Source: Sphingomicrobium nitratireducens
Lineage (GTDB): Bacteria; Pseudomonadota; Alphaproteobacteria; Sphingomonadales; Sphingomonadaceae
Direction: 5' to 3'
Length of the DNA stretch: 64,000 nucleotides
Assembly: GCF_026157035.1 (NCBI RefSeq)
Contig: NZ_JANJZA010000001.1
Span: forward strand, 1,157,001-1,221,000
Below are positions 54,573-63,184 of the stretch, in pieces. A program made the translations under genes and the position numbers. Numbering within the stretch: the stretch's first letter is position 1; every line of letters begins with the position of its first letter. The notes below the pieces were generated by a model. That model was not told the DNA's origin and made no database searches. It was given only the letters and a program-made list of their open reading frames with translations.

Positions 54573-56258
54573 ATGAAGAAGAACGGGACCGCGCAGAAGA
54601 TCTCGAACGCCATCCTCTCGGGGCTGGCGGGCGTTGCGTCGTTCCTCTTCTCGCTCATCGCGTTCCTCTACATCACCGATTTCAACGAGCAGATCCTGGC
54701 CTCTTTGGTGGCGGGCGCCTTCTGCCTGCTGATCTGCTACATCGCCTCGGAGCGCCCCAATTCGGAGAGCGCGCGGGCCCTTTCGGCCCTGGGCGACCGG
54801 CTGCTCGCGGTCGAGGACGGCGATTTCGCCACGCCTGCGCCCGCCATTGTGCAGCGCGCCATGCCCGATGTCGCCAAGGCGGTCGATCACCTGTTCGCCG
54901 AGGTGCGCGCCTCGATCGAGAATGCCCACGCGTTGGGCATGTACGATCCGGTCACCTCGCTGCCCAACCGGCTCCACTTCCGAGCCGAGGCCGACAAGGC
55001 CTTGGGCGAGACCGCCAATGACCGGCTCGCCGCGATGCTGTTTGTCGATCTCGACCGGTTCAAGGGCGTCAACGATAGCCTCGGCCATGCGCGCGGCGAC
55101 CAGCTTTTGACCATGGTCGCCAACCGCCTGCGCGTCGTCGTCACCGCCGAGATGGAGCAGGTGGGCGGCCAGCGCCCGTTGCTCGCCAGGCTGGCAGGCG
55201 ACGAGTTCACCATCTTCTTCCCGCGCCTGACCTCGGCCGACCATGCCGGTCGCGTCGCGCGTCGCATCGCGCTCGCGATCGCGGAACCGTTCGAATTGCA
55301 CGGCCACTCGATCGACATCGGCGCCTCGATCGGCGTTGCGCTGGTGCCCGAGCACGGCACCACCATCGAACAGCTGATGCGCGCGGCCGACATCGCGATG
55401 TACCGCGCCAAGGCGCTGGGCGGTGGGCAGCACATCGTCTTTTCCGACGATCTCCTGCGCGAACACGAGGAGAAGATCGCCACCGAACACGCGCTGACCG
55501 AAGCGTTGCAGCGCGGCGAATTCGCCATGGCGATGCAGCCGCAGGTCGACCTTGCCACCGGCAAGATGACGGGCGCCGAGGCGCTCCTGCGTTGGAACCA
55601 TCCGCGCGAGGGACGCCGGCACCCCGACAGCTTCATCGGCATTGCCGAGAAGTCGGGACTGATCGCCGACATCGGCGACTGGGTGATGGCCGAATGCGCC
55701 TCGCTGCTTGCCGACTGGGCAAACCGCGGCGAAGCACGACGGCTCGCCTTCAACATCTCGCCGCGCCAGCTCGACCGGGCCGACTTCTTCAACCGGATGC
55801 GCACCATCCTCGACGAGCGCGGCGTGCCGCTGAGCCTCGTCGAACTCGAATTCACCGAAACCACCGCGATGCAGTGCAGCCCTGAACAGATCGAGGCGAT
55901 CGCCCAGCTGCGCGAAGACGGCGCCACCGTGGCGATCGACGATTTCGGAACCGGCTATTCGAACATCGCCCGCCTGCGTGCGATGCCGCTCGACCGGGTC
56001 AAGCTCGACCCCTCGCTGATCGCGGACATCGACACCAACGAACAGGCGCGCGAGATCGTCCAGGCGGTCGTCACGCTGATTCACGCGGTCGGCGCCGAGA
56101 TCGTCGCCGAAGCGGTCGAGACCGAGAGCCAGGCCGAGATCCTGCGCGCCATGGGCTGCCGCACCGTGCAGGGCTACCTCTTCGCCCAGCCGATGGAGCG
56201 CGACGAATTCTTCGCGTGGGTCGACGCGTCCGACGAAGCGGCGCGCAACGTCGCCTGA
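54573..56258 (+). CDS. GGDEF-EAL domain membrane protein (c-di-GMP turnover)
   Basis: The 561-residue protein has two N-terminal membrane segments (about 13-33 and 40-58), a GGDEF domain (about 130-285) and an EAL domain (about 300-550). The GGDEF signature is AGDEF (LAGDEFTIFF), a common active variant, after VDLDRFKGVNDSLGH. The EAL motif is intact (AEALLRWNHP), with DDFGTGYS and the VEFTET-like LEFTETTAM segment. It may make or break c-di-GMP. I chose the ATG at 54573; a TTG 60 bases upstream is possible. The PilZ proteins at 18 kb are potential readers. Confidence 0.93.
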   Translation: MKKNGTAQKISNAILSGLAGVASFLFSLIAFLYITDFNEQILASLVAGAFCLLICYIASERPNSESARALSALGDRLLAVEDGDFATPAPAIVQRAMPDVAKAVDHLFAEVRASIENAHALGMYDPVTSLPNRLHFRAEADKALGETANDRLAAMLFVDLDRFKGVNDSLGHARGDQLLTMVANRLRVVVTAEMEQVGGQRPLLARLAGDEFTIFFPRLTSADHAGRVARRIALAIAEPFELHGHSIDIGASIGVALVPEHGTTIEQLMRAADIAMYRAKALGGGQHIVFSDDLLREHEEKIATEHALTEALQRGEFAMAMQPQVDLATGKMTGAEALLRWNHPREGRRHPDSFIGIAEKSGLIADIGDWVMAECASLLADWANRGEARRLAFNISPRQLDRADFFNRMRTILDERGVPLSLVELEFTETTAMQCSPEQIEAIAQLREDGATVAIDDFGTGYSNIARLRAMPLDRVKLDPSLIADIDTNEQAREIVQAVVTLIHAVGAEIVAEAVETESQAEILRAMGCRTVQGYLFAQPMERDEFFAWVDASDEAARNVA

Positions 56259-56259
56259 C

Positions 56260-57381
56260 CTAGGCGAACACCTTTTCCACGAACCGCCGGTAGATCCGCG
56301 CGAGGCTCGCGATGTCTTCGAGCCGTGCGTGTTCGCCGACCTTGTGCATGCTCGCATTGGGCAGGCCGAAGTCGATCACCGGGCAGATCTTGTGGAAGAA
56401 GCGCCCGTCCGACGTGCCGCCCTTGGTCGAGAGTTCGGGAGTAATGCCGGTCTCCTCCTCGATCGCGGCGACCAGCATGTGGGTGAGGGGGCCTTCGGGC
56501 GTGAGGAACGCCTCGCCCGAAATGCGCGCGCGAAGATGGGCGTCGGGCGCGATCGAATGGGCAATCTCGCGCACGCGGTCGACCAGCGCTTCGCCGTGGT
56601 GGAGGTCGTTGAAGCGGATGTTCAATTGCGCGCTGGCCTCGCCCGGAATGACGTTGGAGGCATGGGTCGGCGTGTCGATGCCCGTGAATTCGAGGTTGGA
56701 CGGCTGGAAGGCGTCGGTGCCGTCGTCCCAATGCTCGGCCTCGACCGCCGCGATGATTTTCGCCAGTGCGGGAACCGGATTGTCGGCGAGGTGCGGGTAG
56801 GCGACGTGGCCCTGGTGGCCGGGCACGGTGATCCACATGTTTACCGACCCGCGGCGGCCCTGCTTGATGGTGTCGCCCAGGCGATCCACCGACGTCGGCT
56901 CGCCGATCAGCATCATGTCGGGGCGGATGCCGCGCTCTTCGATCCACTCGATGATCCTCGGGCTGCCATAGGTGGCGTAGCCTTCCTCGTCACCGGTGAT
57001 CATGAGCGACAGCGTGCCCTTGTGCGGCAGGCCGTCGAGCGCGGCGACGAAGGCGGCGATCGCGCTCTTCATGTCGGTGGCGCCGCGTCCGGTCAGGACA
57101 CCGTCCTCGATATGCGGTTCGAACGGATCGGTCTCCCAGCCGCCGCCGGGCTCGACCACGTCGAGATGGCCGGCAAAGGCGAGATGGGGCCCGGCCCCGG
57201 CCTCGCGGATCGCGACCATGTTCTCGGTCGGGCCGTCGGGCTCCTCGCCCAGCACGAAGCGGTGGACGGTGAAGCCCAGCGGTTCGAGCGCGGCCTGGAG
57301 CACGTCGAACACCTCGCCGCGCGCGGGCGTCACGCTGGGAACGCGGATAAGGTCGGCGGCGAGGGCGACGGGATCGATCAT
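56260..57381 (-). CDS. dapE: Succinyl-diaminopimelate desuccinylase
   Basis: DapE releases succinate from N-succinyl-LL-DAP in lysine and peptidoglycan synthesis. The 373-residue M20 metallopeptidase-like enzyme has zinc ligands in FAGHLDVVEPG and GRGATDMKSAIAAF, the catalytic glutamates in ITGDEEGYATYG, the IGEPTSVDR loop, and the KGGTSDGRF and LPNASMHKVGEH motifs. Its ATG overlaps the upstream GST stop by one base. Its 3' end nearly touches the convergent GGDEF-EAL gene. Confidence 0.95.
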   Translation of the reverse strand: MIDPVALAADLIRVPSVTPARGEVFDVLQAALEPLGFTVHRFVLGEEPDGPTENMVAIREAGAGPHLAFAGHLDVVEPGGGWETDPFEPHIEDGVLTGRGATDMKSAIAAFVAALDGLPHKGTLSLMITGDEEGYATYGSPRIIEWIEERGIRPDMMLIGEPTSVDRLGDTIKQGRRGSVNMWITVPGHQGHVAYPHLADNPVPALAKIIAAVEAEHWDDGTDAFQPSNLEFTGIDTPTHASNVIPGEASAQLNIRFNDLHHGEALVDRVREIAHSIAPDAHLRARISGEAFLTPEGPLTHMLVAAIEEETGITPELSTKGGTSDGRFFHKICPVIDFGLPNASMHKVGEHARLEDIASLARIYRRFVEKVFA

Positions 57382-58049
57382 CAGGCGTCCTTGTCCGAAG
57401 GTTCGTAGGCCTCGATCACCCACGGCTCGTCCTCGGCCAGCTCGATCCACTCGACCACGTGGGGATGGTGGAGGACGGCCTCGGCATAGGTGATCGCGAA
57501 GGGCGGCAGCGGGACCTTGTAGGTCACAAAACGGGTGACGACGGGCGCGAACATCATGTCGACCGCGCTCCACGTGCCGAACAGATAGTCGCCGCCCGAG
57601 CCGTGACGCGCGCGCGCCTGCGCCCACAGCGTGAGGATTCGCTCGATGTCGGTGCGGACCTCGGCCGAAAGCGGGTGGTCGTCGATCCGGCGGCGCGTGT
57701 TCATCGGCAGGTCGCGGCGCAGCGCCATGAAGCTCGAATGCATCTCGGCCGCCATCGAGCGCGCCATCGCGCGCGCATCCGCATCCTCGGGCCAGAAGGT
57801 GCCGGGCTCGGCGCGCTCCGCCATCGTCTCGATGATGGCGAGGCTGTCCCACACGACGTTATCGCCGTCCCACAGGATCGGCACCTTGCCGCCGCCCGGC
57901 GCGAACTCGTTGCCGCCGCGCGCTTCGTCCCATTCCTTGCCGAACAGCGGCACCACCAGTTCCTCGAATGCGGCGCCCGAGGCCTTGAGAGCGAGCCAGC
58001 CGCGCATCGACCAGGACGAATAGGCACGGTTGCCGATGACGAGTTTCAT
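57381..58049 (-). CDS. Glutathione S-transferase family protein
   Basis: The 222-residue protein has a thioredoxin-like N-terminal domain (about 1-80) with NRAYSSWSMRGWLALKASG, whose serine could be the catalytic residue, and KVPILWDGD then WDSLAIIETMAER for glutathione binding. A helical C-terminal domain follows (about 90-205). The substrate is unknown. It is translationally coupled to dapE (TGATG). Its own start is an ATG at 58049, 14 bases after engB. Confidence 0.9.
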   Translation of the reverse strand: MKLVIGNRAYSSWSMRGWLALKASGAAFEELVVPLFGKEWDEARGGNEFAPGGGKVPILWDGDNVVWDSLAIIETMAERAEPGTFWPEDADARAMARSMAAEMHSSFMALRRDLPMNTRRRIDDHPLSAEVRTDIERILTLWAQARARHGSGGDYLFGTWSAVDMMFAPVVTRFVTYKVPLPPFAITYAEAVLHHPHVVEWIELAEDEPWVIEAYEPSDKDA

Positions 58050-58063
58050 GGGGGACGCGGCTC

Positions 58064-58696
58064 CTATTGTTCGACGGCCTCGAGGATGGCGGCGCGCAGT
58101 TCGGCGAGCCCCATGCCCTTCTCGCTCGAGGTGGCGAAGAGGACGGGGTGGCAGGCGGGATGCTTGGCGGATTCGGTCGCGACCGCTTCTCGTACGCGCT
58201 CGAGCTCGCTCGCCTTGACCTTGTCGGCCTTGGTAAGGACGAGGTTGTAGCTGACCGCCGCTTCGTCGAGCATGGTCATCACCTCGCGGTCGACCGGCTT
58301 GATCCCGCGGCGCGAATCGATGAGCACGAAAGCGCGCTTCAGGACCGCGCGGCCCTTGAGGTAGCTGTTCACCAGCCGGCGCCAGCGCTCGACCAGCTTG
58401 AGCGGCGCTTCCGCGAAGCCGTAGCCCGGCATGTCCACCAGCCGGAACGCGATCGGCTCACCCACGTCGAAGAAGTTGAGTTCCTGCGTGCGACCCGGCG
58501 TGTTCGACGTGCGCGCAAGCTTCTTGCGCGCAGTCAGGGCGTTCAGAAGCGAGCTCTTGCCGACGTTCGAACGGCCCGCGAAGGCGATCTCGGGGACGTC
58601 CGGATCGGGCAGGAACTTCAGTTCGGGGGCCGACTTCAGGAAGTCGACCTTGCCCGTCAGGAGCTTGCGCGCCCGTTCTTCGAGCGTGTCGGTCAC
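58064..58696 (-). CDS. engB: Ribosome-biogenesis GTPase EngB (YihA)
   Basis: EngB is a GTPase needed for 50S assembly. The 210-residue protein has the G-motifs in order: [11 protein letters not shown], the G2-type TPGRTQ, DMPGYG, and LTKADK, with a later SSEKG. The length is standard. The GTG start overlaps the yidC stop (GTGA), so translation is coupled to yidC. It completes the rpmH-rnpA-yidD-yidC-engB group. Confidence 0.95.
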   Translation of the reverse strand: MTDTLEERARKLLTGKVDFLKSAPELKFLPDPDVPEIAFAGRSNVGKSSLLNALTARKKLARTSNTPGRTQELNFFDVGEPIAFRLVDMPGYGFAEAPLKLVERWRRLVNSYLKGRAVLKRAFVLIDSRRGIKPVDREVMTMLDEAAVSYNLVLTKADKVKASELERVREAVATESAKHPACHPVLFATSSEKGMGLAELRAAILEAVEQ

Positions 58697-60423
58697 TTCT
58701 TCGCCTTCGCCTCGATGATCGTGTCGCCGGCATGCTCGACGTCATACTTGTGATAGAGCCATTTCTGCTGGGCGATGGTGAGGATGTTGGAGGTCACCCA
58801 GTAGAGCTGGAGCCCGGCCGCGAACGGCGCCATGATCACCATCAGCACCCACGGCATGATGCCGAAGACCTGCTTCTGGACAGGGTCCATCGGCGCGGGA
58901 TTGAGTTTGAACTGCAGCCACATCGAGATGCCGAGCAGGATCGGCAGCACGCCGATGGCGAGGAAGCTTGGCGGCGTGAAGTCGAGCAGGCCGAACAAGT
59001 TGACCGGGGTCAGCGGATCGGGCGCGGAGAGGTCCTGCAGCCACAGCGCGAACGGCTGGTGGCGCATTTCGACCGACACCATCAGCGTCTTGTAGAGCGC
59101 ATAGAAGATCGGGATCTGCAGCAGGACCGGCAGGCAGCCCGCAGCCGGGTTGATCTTCTCGGTCTGGTAGAGCTTGAGCATCTCCTGCTGGAGACGCGGC
59201 TTGTCGTCCTTGTAGCGTTCCTGGAGCGCCTTCAGCTTGGGCTGGATGCGACGCATGCCGGCCATCGAGCGGAACTGCTTGTTGGCGAGCGGGAAGAGCA
59301 GGCCGCGCACGATCACAGTCAGGATGATGATCGCGACGCCGAAATTGCCGGTCGCTTTGAACAGGTAGCGCAAGAGATCGAAGATCGGGCGCATGAACCA
59401 TTCGAACCAGCCCCAGTCGATCGACTTGGACAGCATCTGGATGCCCTGGTCCTCGTAGGCGTCGAGCCAGCGCTTTTCCTTGGCGCCCGCGAACAGGCGC
59501 GCCTCGGTCGTGACCTGGCGACCGGCCGCGACGATCTGCTTCTGGCCGGCATAGTCGGCCTGGAAGGCGCCGGTGCGCTTGTTCTGCTTGAGGCTGGCGG
59601 TGACCCGTTCGCCGTCGGCGGGGATCAGCGCGGTGAGCCAGTATTTATCGGTAAAACCGACCCAGCCGCCGGTGCTGTCGAACGTCTCGCCGTTGGGACC
59701 CGCTTCCTCGAGACCCTCCCAGTCGATGTCGTAGTTGGCGGCGTCGTTGAACACGCCGACAGGGCCGAGGTGAATGGTCCAGAAGCTCTTCTCGGTGCCG
59801 GCCTCGGCGCGGCTGGCGAGTGCATAGGGCTGGACCGCCACGGCGCCGGTGCCGCGATTCTCGACGCGCTGGTCGACGGTGAAGAGGAAGCCGTTGTCGA
59901 TGGCGACGATCAGTTTGAAGGTCTGGCCGGTGCCATTGCTCCACGACAGGGTGACCGGTTCGCCGGGGACGAGGCGCGACTTGTCGGCGGTCCACTTCGT
60001 CGTCGGGCCCGGAGTCTCGATGCCGTCACCCGACCAGCCGAACTGGGCGAAATAGCTCTGCTTGGCACCCGCCGGGGTGAGCAGGCGGATGGGCGGAGTC
60101 TCGTCCGAGAGACCCTCGCGATGCTTGATGAGAACGAGATCGTCGATGCGCGCACCGGTCAGGTTGATCGAGCCGTTGAGTTCGGGCGTGTCGATCGCGA
60201 CGCGGTCGGTGTCGGCGATGACCTGGGCGACTTCGCGCAGCTCGGCAGGGCTGTCAGGGGCGGGGTCGGCCTGTGGCTGGGGAACGGCAACGACTTCGCC
60301 TTCGACCACTTCCTGCGTTTGCGGGCCGGAGGTCGGCATGTAGCGATCCGACAGCATCGACCATCCGATCAGCACCAGCGCGCTGAGGACGATCGCGAGG
60401 ATCATGTTGCGATTGTCGTTCAC
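58693..60423 (-). CDS. yidC: Membrane protein insertase YidC
   Basis: YidC inserts and folds inner-membrane proteins with or without SecYEG. The 576-residue protein has an N-terminal membrane anchor (about 8-26), a large periplasmic domain (about 60-345), and the conserved 60KD_IMP domain with five membrane helices. Visible are [40 protein letters not shown] and [19 protein letters not shown]. It lies 17 bases after yidD and overlaps engB. Confidence 0.97.
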   Translation of the reverse strand: MNDNRNMILAIVLSALVLIGWSMLSDRYMPTSGPQTQEVVEGEVVAVPQPQADPAPDSPAELREVAQVIADTDRVAIDTPELNGSINLTGARIDDLVLIKHREGLSDETPPIRLLTPAGAKQSYFAQFGWSGDGIETPGPTTKWTADKSRLVPGEPVTLSWSNGTGQTFKLIVAIDNGFLFTVDQRVENRGTGAVAVQPYALASRAEAGTEKSFWTIHLGPVGVFNDAANYDIDWEGLEEAGPNGETFDSTGGWVGFTDKYWLTALIPADGERVTASLKQNKRTGAFQADYAGQKQIVAAGRQVTTEARLFAGAKEKRWLDAYEDQGIQMLSKSIDWGWFEWFMRPIFDLLRYLFKATGNFGVAIIILTVIVRGLLFPLANKQFRSMAGMRRIQPKLKALQERYKDDKPRLQQEMLKLYQTEKINPAAGCLPVLLQIPIFYALYKTLMVSVEMRHQPFALWLQDLSAPDPLTPVNLFGLLDFTPPSFLAIGVLPILLGISMWLQFKLNPAPMDPVQKQVFGIMPWVLMVIMAPFAAGLQLYWVTSNILTIAQQKWLYHKYDVEHAGDTIIEAKAKK

Positions 60424-60440
60424 TCAAATTCTCCGAATTC

Positions 60441-60653
60441 TCACGGAACGGGGTCGTGCCCCTGTCCCCCCCATGGATGGCAGCGCGCGATGCGCTTGAT
60501 GGCAAGCCAGCTGCCCTTTGCCGCTCCATAGCGTTCGATGGCGGTGATCGCATAGGCCGAACAGCTCGGCTGGTAGCGACAGGTCGGCGGCAGGATCTTG
60601 GACGGCCCCTTCTGCCACGCGCGGGTGGCAAGGATCATGAGCTTGCCGATCAC
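60441..60653 (-). CDS. yidD: Membrane protein insertion efficiency factor YidD
   Basis: YidD is a small peripheral membrane protein that aids YidC. The 70-residue product has the three conserved cysteines in PPTCRYQPSCSAYA and the HPWGGQGHDPVP ending. An amphipathic N-terminal helix is present. The GTG start overlaps the rnpA stop (GTGA). Confidence 0.95.
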   Translation of the reverse strand: MIGKLMILATRAWQKGPSKILPPTCRYQPSCSAYAITAIERYGAAKGSWLAIKRIARCHPWGGQGHDPVP

Positions 60654-61117
60654 GCGCTTTTCGCCTTGGCGAGCGCGTAGAGAAGGTCGTCGGAAAGCTT
60701 GGAAAAATCGCGCTCGATTCCCGAGGCGCGGCCGATCAGGACATGGTCGGCGCCGGCAAGGCCGTGCTCGGCGAGGTGGGCGCGGACCAGTTCGCGGAAC
60801 CGGCGCTTCATGCGATTGCGCACGACCGCACCGCCAACCTTGCGGCTGACGGTGAGACCGTATCGCATAGTTTGATCGCCGTCCTCGCGGTCGCGGACCA
60901 GCAGCACGAACCCCTTGGTGGGGACGCGCTTGCCGCGATTGGCGGCGAGGAAATCCTGCCGCCGCGTAAGCGTGGTTACGCCGACAGCTTCTTGCGGCCC
61001 TTGGCGCGGCGCGCCGCGAGGACCTTGCGCCCGCTCGCCGTCGCCATGCGGTTGCGGAACCCGTGACGCCGCTTGCGGACGAGGTTGCTCGGCTGGAAAG
61101 TGCGCTTCATGGCTCAT
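60650..61117 (-). CDS. rnpA: Ribonuclease P protein component with an unusual, rpmH-spanning open frame
   Basis: RnpA is the protein subunit of RNase P. The conserved core ([12 protein letters not shown] onwards, from about 60970) has the arginine-rich motif [13 protein letters not shown] and [13 protein letters not shown]. There is no ATG, GTG, TTG or CTG in this frame between the rpmH stop and the core; the codon before Thr-Thr-Leu is GTA. The nearest ordinary in-frame start is ATG at 61117, 7 bases before the rpmH ATG, giving a frame of 155 residues whose first 47 codons cover rpmH in another frame. Coordinates follow that frame; the true start is unresolved. Confidence 0.75.
   Translation of the reverse strand: MSHEAHFPAEQPRPQAASRVPQPHGDGERAQGPRGAPRQGPQEAVGVTTLTRRQDFLAANRGKRVPTKGFVLLVRDREDGDQTMRYGLTVSRKVGGAVVRNRMKRRFRELVRAHLAEHGLAGADHVLIGRASGIERDFSKLSDDLLYALAKAKSA
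60976..61110 (-). CDS. rpmH: 50S ribosomal protein L34
   Basis: L34 is a tiny basic protein of the large subunit. The 44-residue product starts [18 protein letters not shown], continues with [17 protein letters not shown], and ends KGRKKLSA, a textbook L34. AAGG lies 9 bases before its ATG, a better fit than for the rnpA ATG 7 bases upstream. It is the first gene of the rpmH-rnpA-yidD-yidC-engB group. The whole gene lies within the extended rnpA frame. Confidence 0.97.
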   Translation of the reverse strand: MKRTFQPSNLVRKRRHGFRNRMATASGRKVLAARRAKGRKKLSA

Positions 61118-61130
61118 GCCCTTACGAAAG

Positions 61131-61158
61131 AATGAAAAAGGGCCGCTTGGCGCGGCCT
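61131..61158 (-). terminator. Rho-independent terminator upstream of rpmH
   Basis: A 6-base-pair GC stem (61141-61146 with 61152-61157) and a 5-base loop is followed on the minus strand by a CTTTTTCATT run. It lies 37 bases past the stop of the PGPGW-like gene. It sits only about 20 bases upstream of rpmH, so the rpmH promoter would have to overlap it or lie before it. Confidence 0.7.
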
Positions 61159-61194
61159 CGTTGGGGGCGCGGATAGGCAAAGTTGTGCACGAAG

Positions 61195-61518
61195 TCAATT
61201 GCCCGATCCGCCCTCGTTGCGAGAACCGCGTTTTTCCGCCTTGCGGAGTGCCTCGCGGCGCTGGGCGGAGCGGCGGCGCAGGCCCCAGTCGGTCCATCGA
61301 CCCGCCTCGGGCTGCCAGCGCTTGAAGCGGACATATTGACGGCGCGCCCACTTCGAGGTGCGTAGCATCAGCGCGAGACCCGCCGCCGCGACGAAGACGC
61401 CGCCGGGGCCGGGCAGCGCGCCGACCACGGGCGAGGCGATCAAGAGGACCACGCCGACGAGGAACACGACGGTCCGTGCCGGCTCGTTGTCGACCCACTT
61501 GTTACGCTCGCCCGCCAT
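61195..61518 (-). CDS. PGPGW-like small membrane protein
   Basis: The 107-residue protein has two membrane segments (about 15-35 and 40-58) separated by the turn ALPGPGGVF, close to the PGPGW family pattern, although the tryptophan is replaced by glycine. A basic tail (about 60-107) with WARRQYVRFKRW and RRREALRKAEKRG is cytoplasmic. The function is unknown. ATG at 61518 or 61527 are possible starts. It is divergent from comM, 154 bases away. Confidence 0.7.
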   Translation of the reverse strand: MAGERNKWVDNEPARTVVFLVGVVLLIASPVVGALPGPGGVFVAAAGLALMLRTSKWARRQYVRFKRWQPEAGRWTDWGLRRRSAQRREALRKAEKRGSRNEGGSGN

Positions 61519-61672
61519 GGCGCCCATGTGGGTCGCGCGGGCGCGCACGACAAGGGGCAATTCGACGAGATGTGCGGAAAGATCGCGCACGGACTTGCCA
61601 ACCGTTACGCTTGCGATAGGATCGCGGGTGCCGAGCCAGGAGGAACGTGCTTCATTCCCAGGCGATCCGCTG

Positions 61673-63181
61673 ATGGTCGCGACTGCCATGACGGTGGCCT
61701 ATCTCGGCCTCGAGGCGCGCAGCGTCGAGGTGCAGGTGCAGTTGTCGGCCGGCCTTCCCGCCTTCGTCATCGTCGGGTTGCCCGACAAGGCCGTCGCCGA
61801 GAGCCGCGAGCGGGTGCGCGCGGCACTCAACGCGGTCGGGCTTGCGCTCCCGCCCAAGCGGATCACGGTCAATCTGTCGCCTGCCGACCTGCCCAAGGAA
61901 GGCTCGCACTACGATCTGCCGATCGCGCTGGCGCTGCTTGCGGCGCTGGGGGCGCTCGATGCGGAAATGCTCGCCGACTATGTCGTAGTGGGCGAGCTCG
62001 GGCTCGACGGAAGGCTCGCGGCCTCGCCCGGCGTGCTGCTCGCCGCGCTCCATGCGTCGGAGACGGGGCGGGGGCTGGTGTGCCCCGCAGCGCAGGGGCC
62101 TGAGGCGGCTTGGGCGGGCAATGTCGAGGTGCTGGCCGCGCCCGACCTCCTCGCGCTGACCGCACATTTCAAGGGCACGTGCCTGCTGCCTGCGCCCCAG
62201 CCGGGCGACGCCGAGCCCCTGGGCGAGGGGCCCGACCTCAAGCAAGTGAAAGGCCAGGAGACCGCCAAGCGCGCGCTCGAGATCGCAGCGGCGGGCGGGC
62301 ATAATCTCCTGATGAGCGGGCCGCCCGGGTCGGGCAAGTCGATGCTCGCGGCGTGCCTTCCCTCGATCCTGCCACCGCTCGATTCGTCGGAAGCGCTCGA
62401 AGTCTCGATGATCGCGAGCGTGTCGGGAACGCTCGAGGGCGGGAGGCTCAAGCGGCGGCGCCCGTTCCGCAGCCCGCACCACTCGGCCTCGATGCCCGCG
62501 CTGGTCGGCGGCGGGCTGAAGGTCCGGCCGGGCGAGATCAGCCTCGCGCATCTCGGCGTCCTGTTTCTCGACGAACTTCCGGAATTCCAGCGGCCGGTGC
62601 TCGACAGTCTCCGCCAGCCGCTGGAGACCGGGCGGGTGAGCGTGGCGCGCGCCAACGCGCACGTCACCTATCCCGCCCGGGTGCAGCTCGTCGCGGCAAT
62701 GAACCCGTGTCGCTGCGGGCACCTCGGCGATCCCGCACGTGCGTGCAGCCGCGCGCCGCGCTGCGCGGCCGACTATCAGGCGCGCATTTCGGGGCCGCTG
62801 CTCGATCGCATCGACATGAGCGTCGAAGTGGGCGCGGTCAGCGCTGCCGACCTGTCGTTACCCCCGCCAGCCGAAGGAAGCGCGGAGGTCGCCGCGCGCG
62901 TCGGCGAGGCGCGGGCGAGGCAGCGCCAGCGCTGCAACGGGTCGGGAATGCGCACCAATGCGGAGCTGGAAGGCGAAGCGCTCGAGGCGGCGGCGACGCC
63001 CGACGAACCCGGACGGCGCCTGCTGACCGAGGCGTCGGCAGCGATGGGCCTGTCGGCGCGCGGCTACCACCGCGTGCTGCGCGTGGCGCGGACCATCGCG
63101 GATCTCGCGGGCGCGGTCGAGGTGGGGCGGATCCACGTCGCCGAGGCGCTCAGCTACCGTCACCAGGCGCCGCGGGCGTGA
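61673..63181 (+). CDS. comM: ComM-like AAA+ ATPase (magnesium-chelatase-like)
   Basis: ComM-type proteins are hexameric helicases that aid branch migration in natural transformation. The 502-residue protein has an N-terminal Lon-like domain (about 20-145), the AAA+ domain with Walker A SGPPGSGKS (Lys222) and Walker B VLFLDELPEF, the CGHLGDP region with paired cysteines, and a C-terminal chelatase lid domain. I chose the ATG at 61673 because the VATAMTVAYLGLEA start is typical; a later ATG at 61688 is possible. It complements dprA in the window. Confidence 0.93.
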   Translation: MVATAMTVAYLGLEARSVEVQVQLSAGLPAFVIVGLPDKAVAESRERVRAALNAVGLALPPKRITVNLSPADLPKEGSHYDLPIALALLAALGALDAEMLADYVVVGELGLDGRLAASPGVLLAALHASETGRGLVCPAAQGPEAAWAGNVEVLAAPDLLALTAHFKGTCLLPAPQPGDAEPLGEGPDLKQVKGQETAKRALEIAAAGGHNLLMSGPPGSGKSMLAACLPSILPPLDSSEALEVSMIASVSGTLEGGRLKRRRPFRSPHHSASMPALVGGGLKVRPGEISLAHLGVLFLDELPEFQRPVLDSLRQPLETGRVSVARANAHVTYPARVQLVAAMNPCRCGHLGDPARACSRAPRCAADYQARISGPLLDRIDMSVEVGAVSAADLSLPPPAEGSAEVAARVGEARARQRQRCNGSGMRTNAELEGEALEAAATPDEPGRRLLTEASAAMGLSARGYHRVLRVARTIADLAGAVEVGRIHVAEALSYRHQAPRA

Positions 63182-63184
63182 CGT

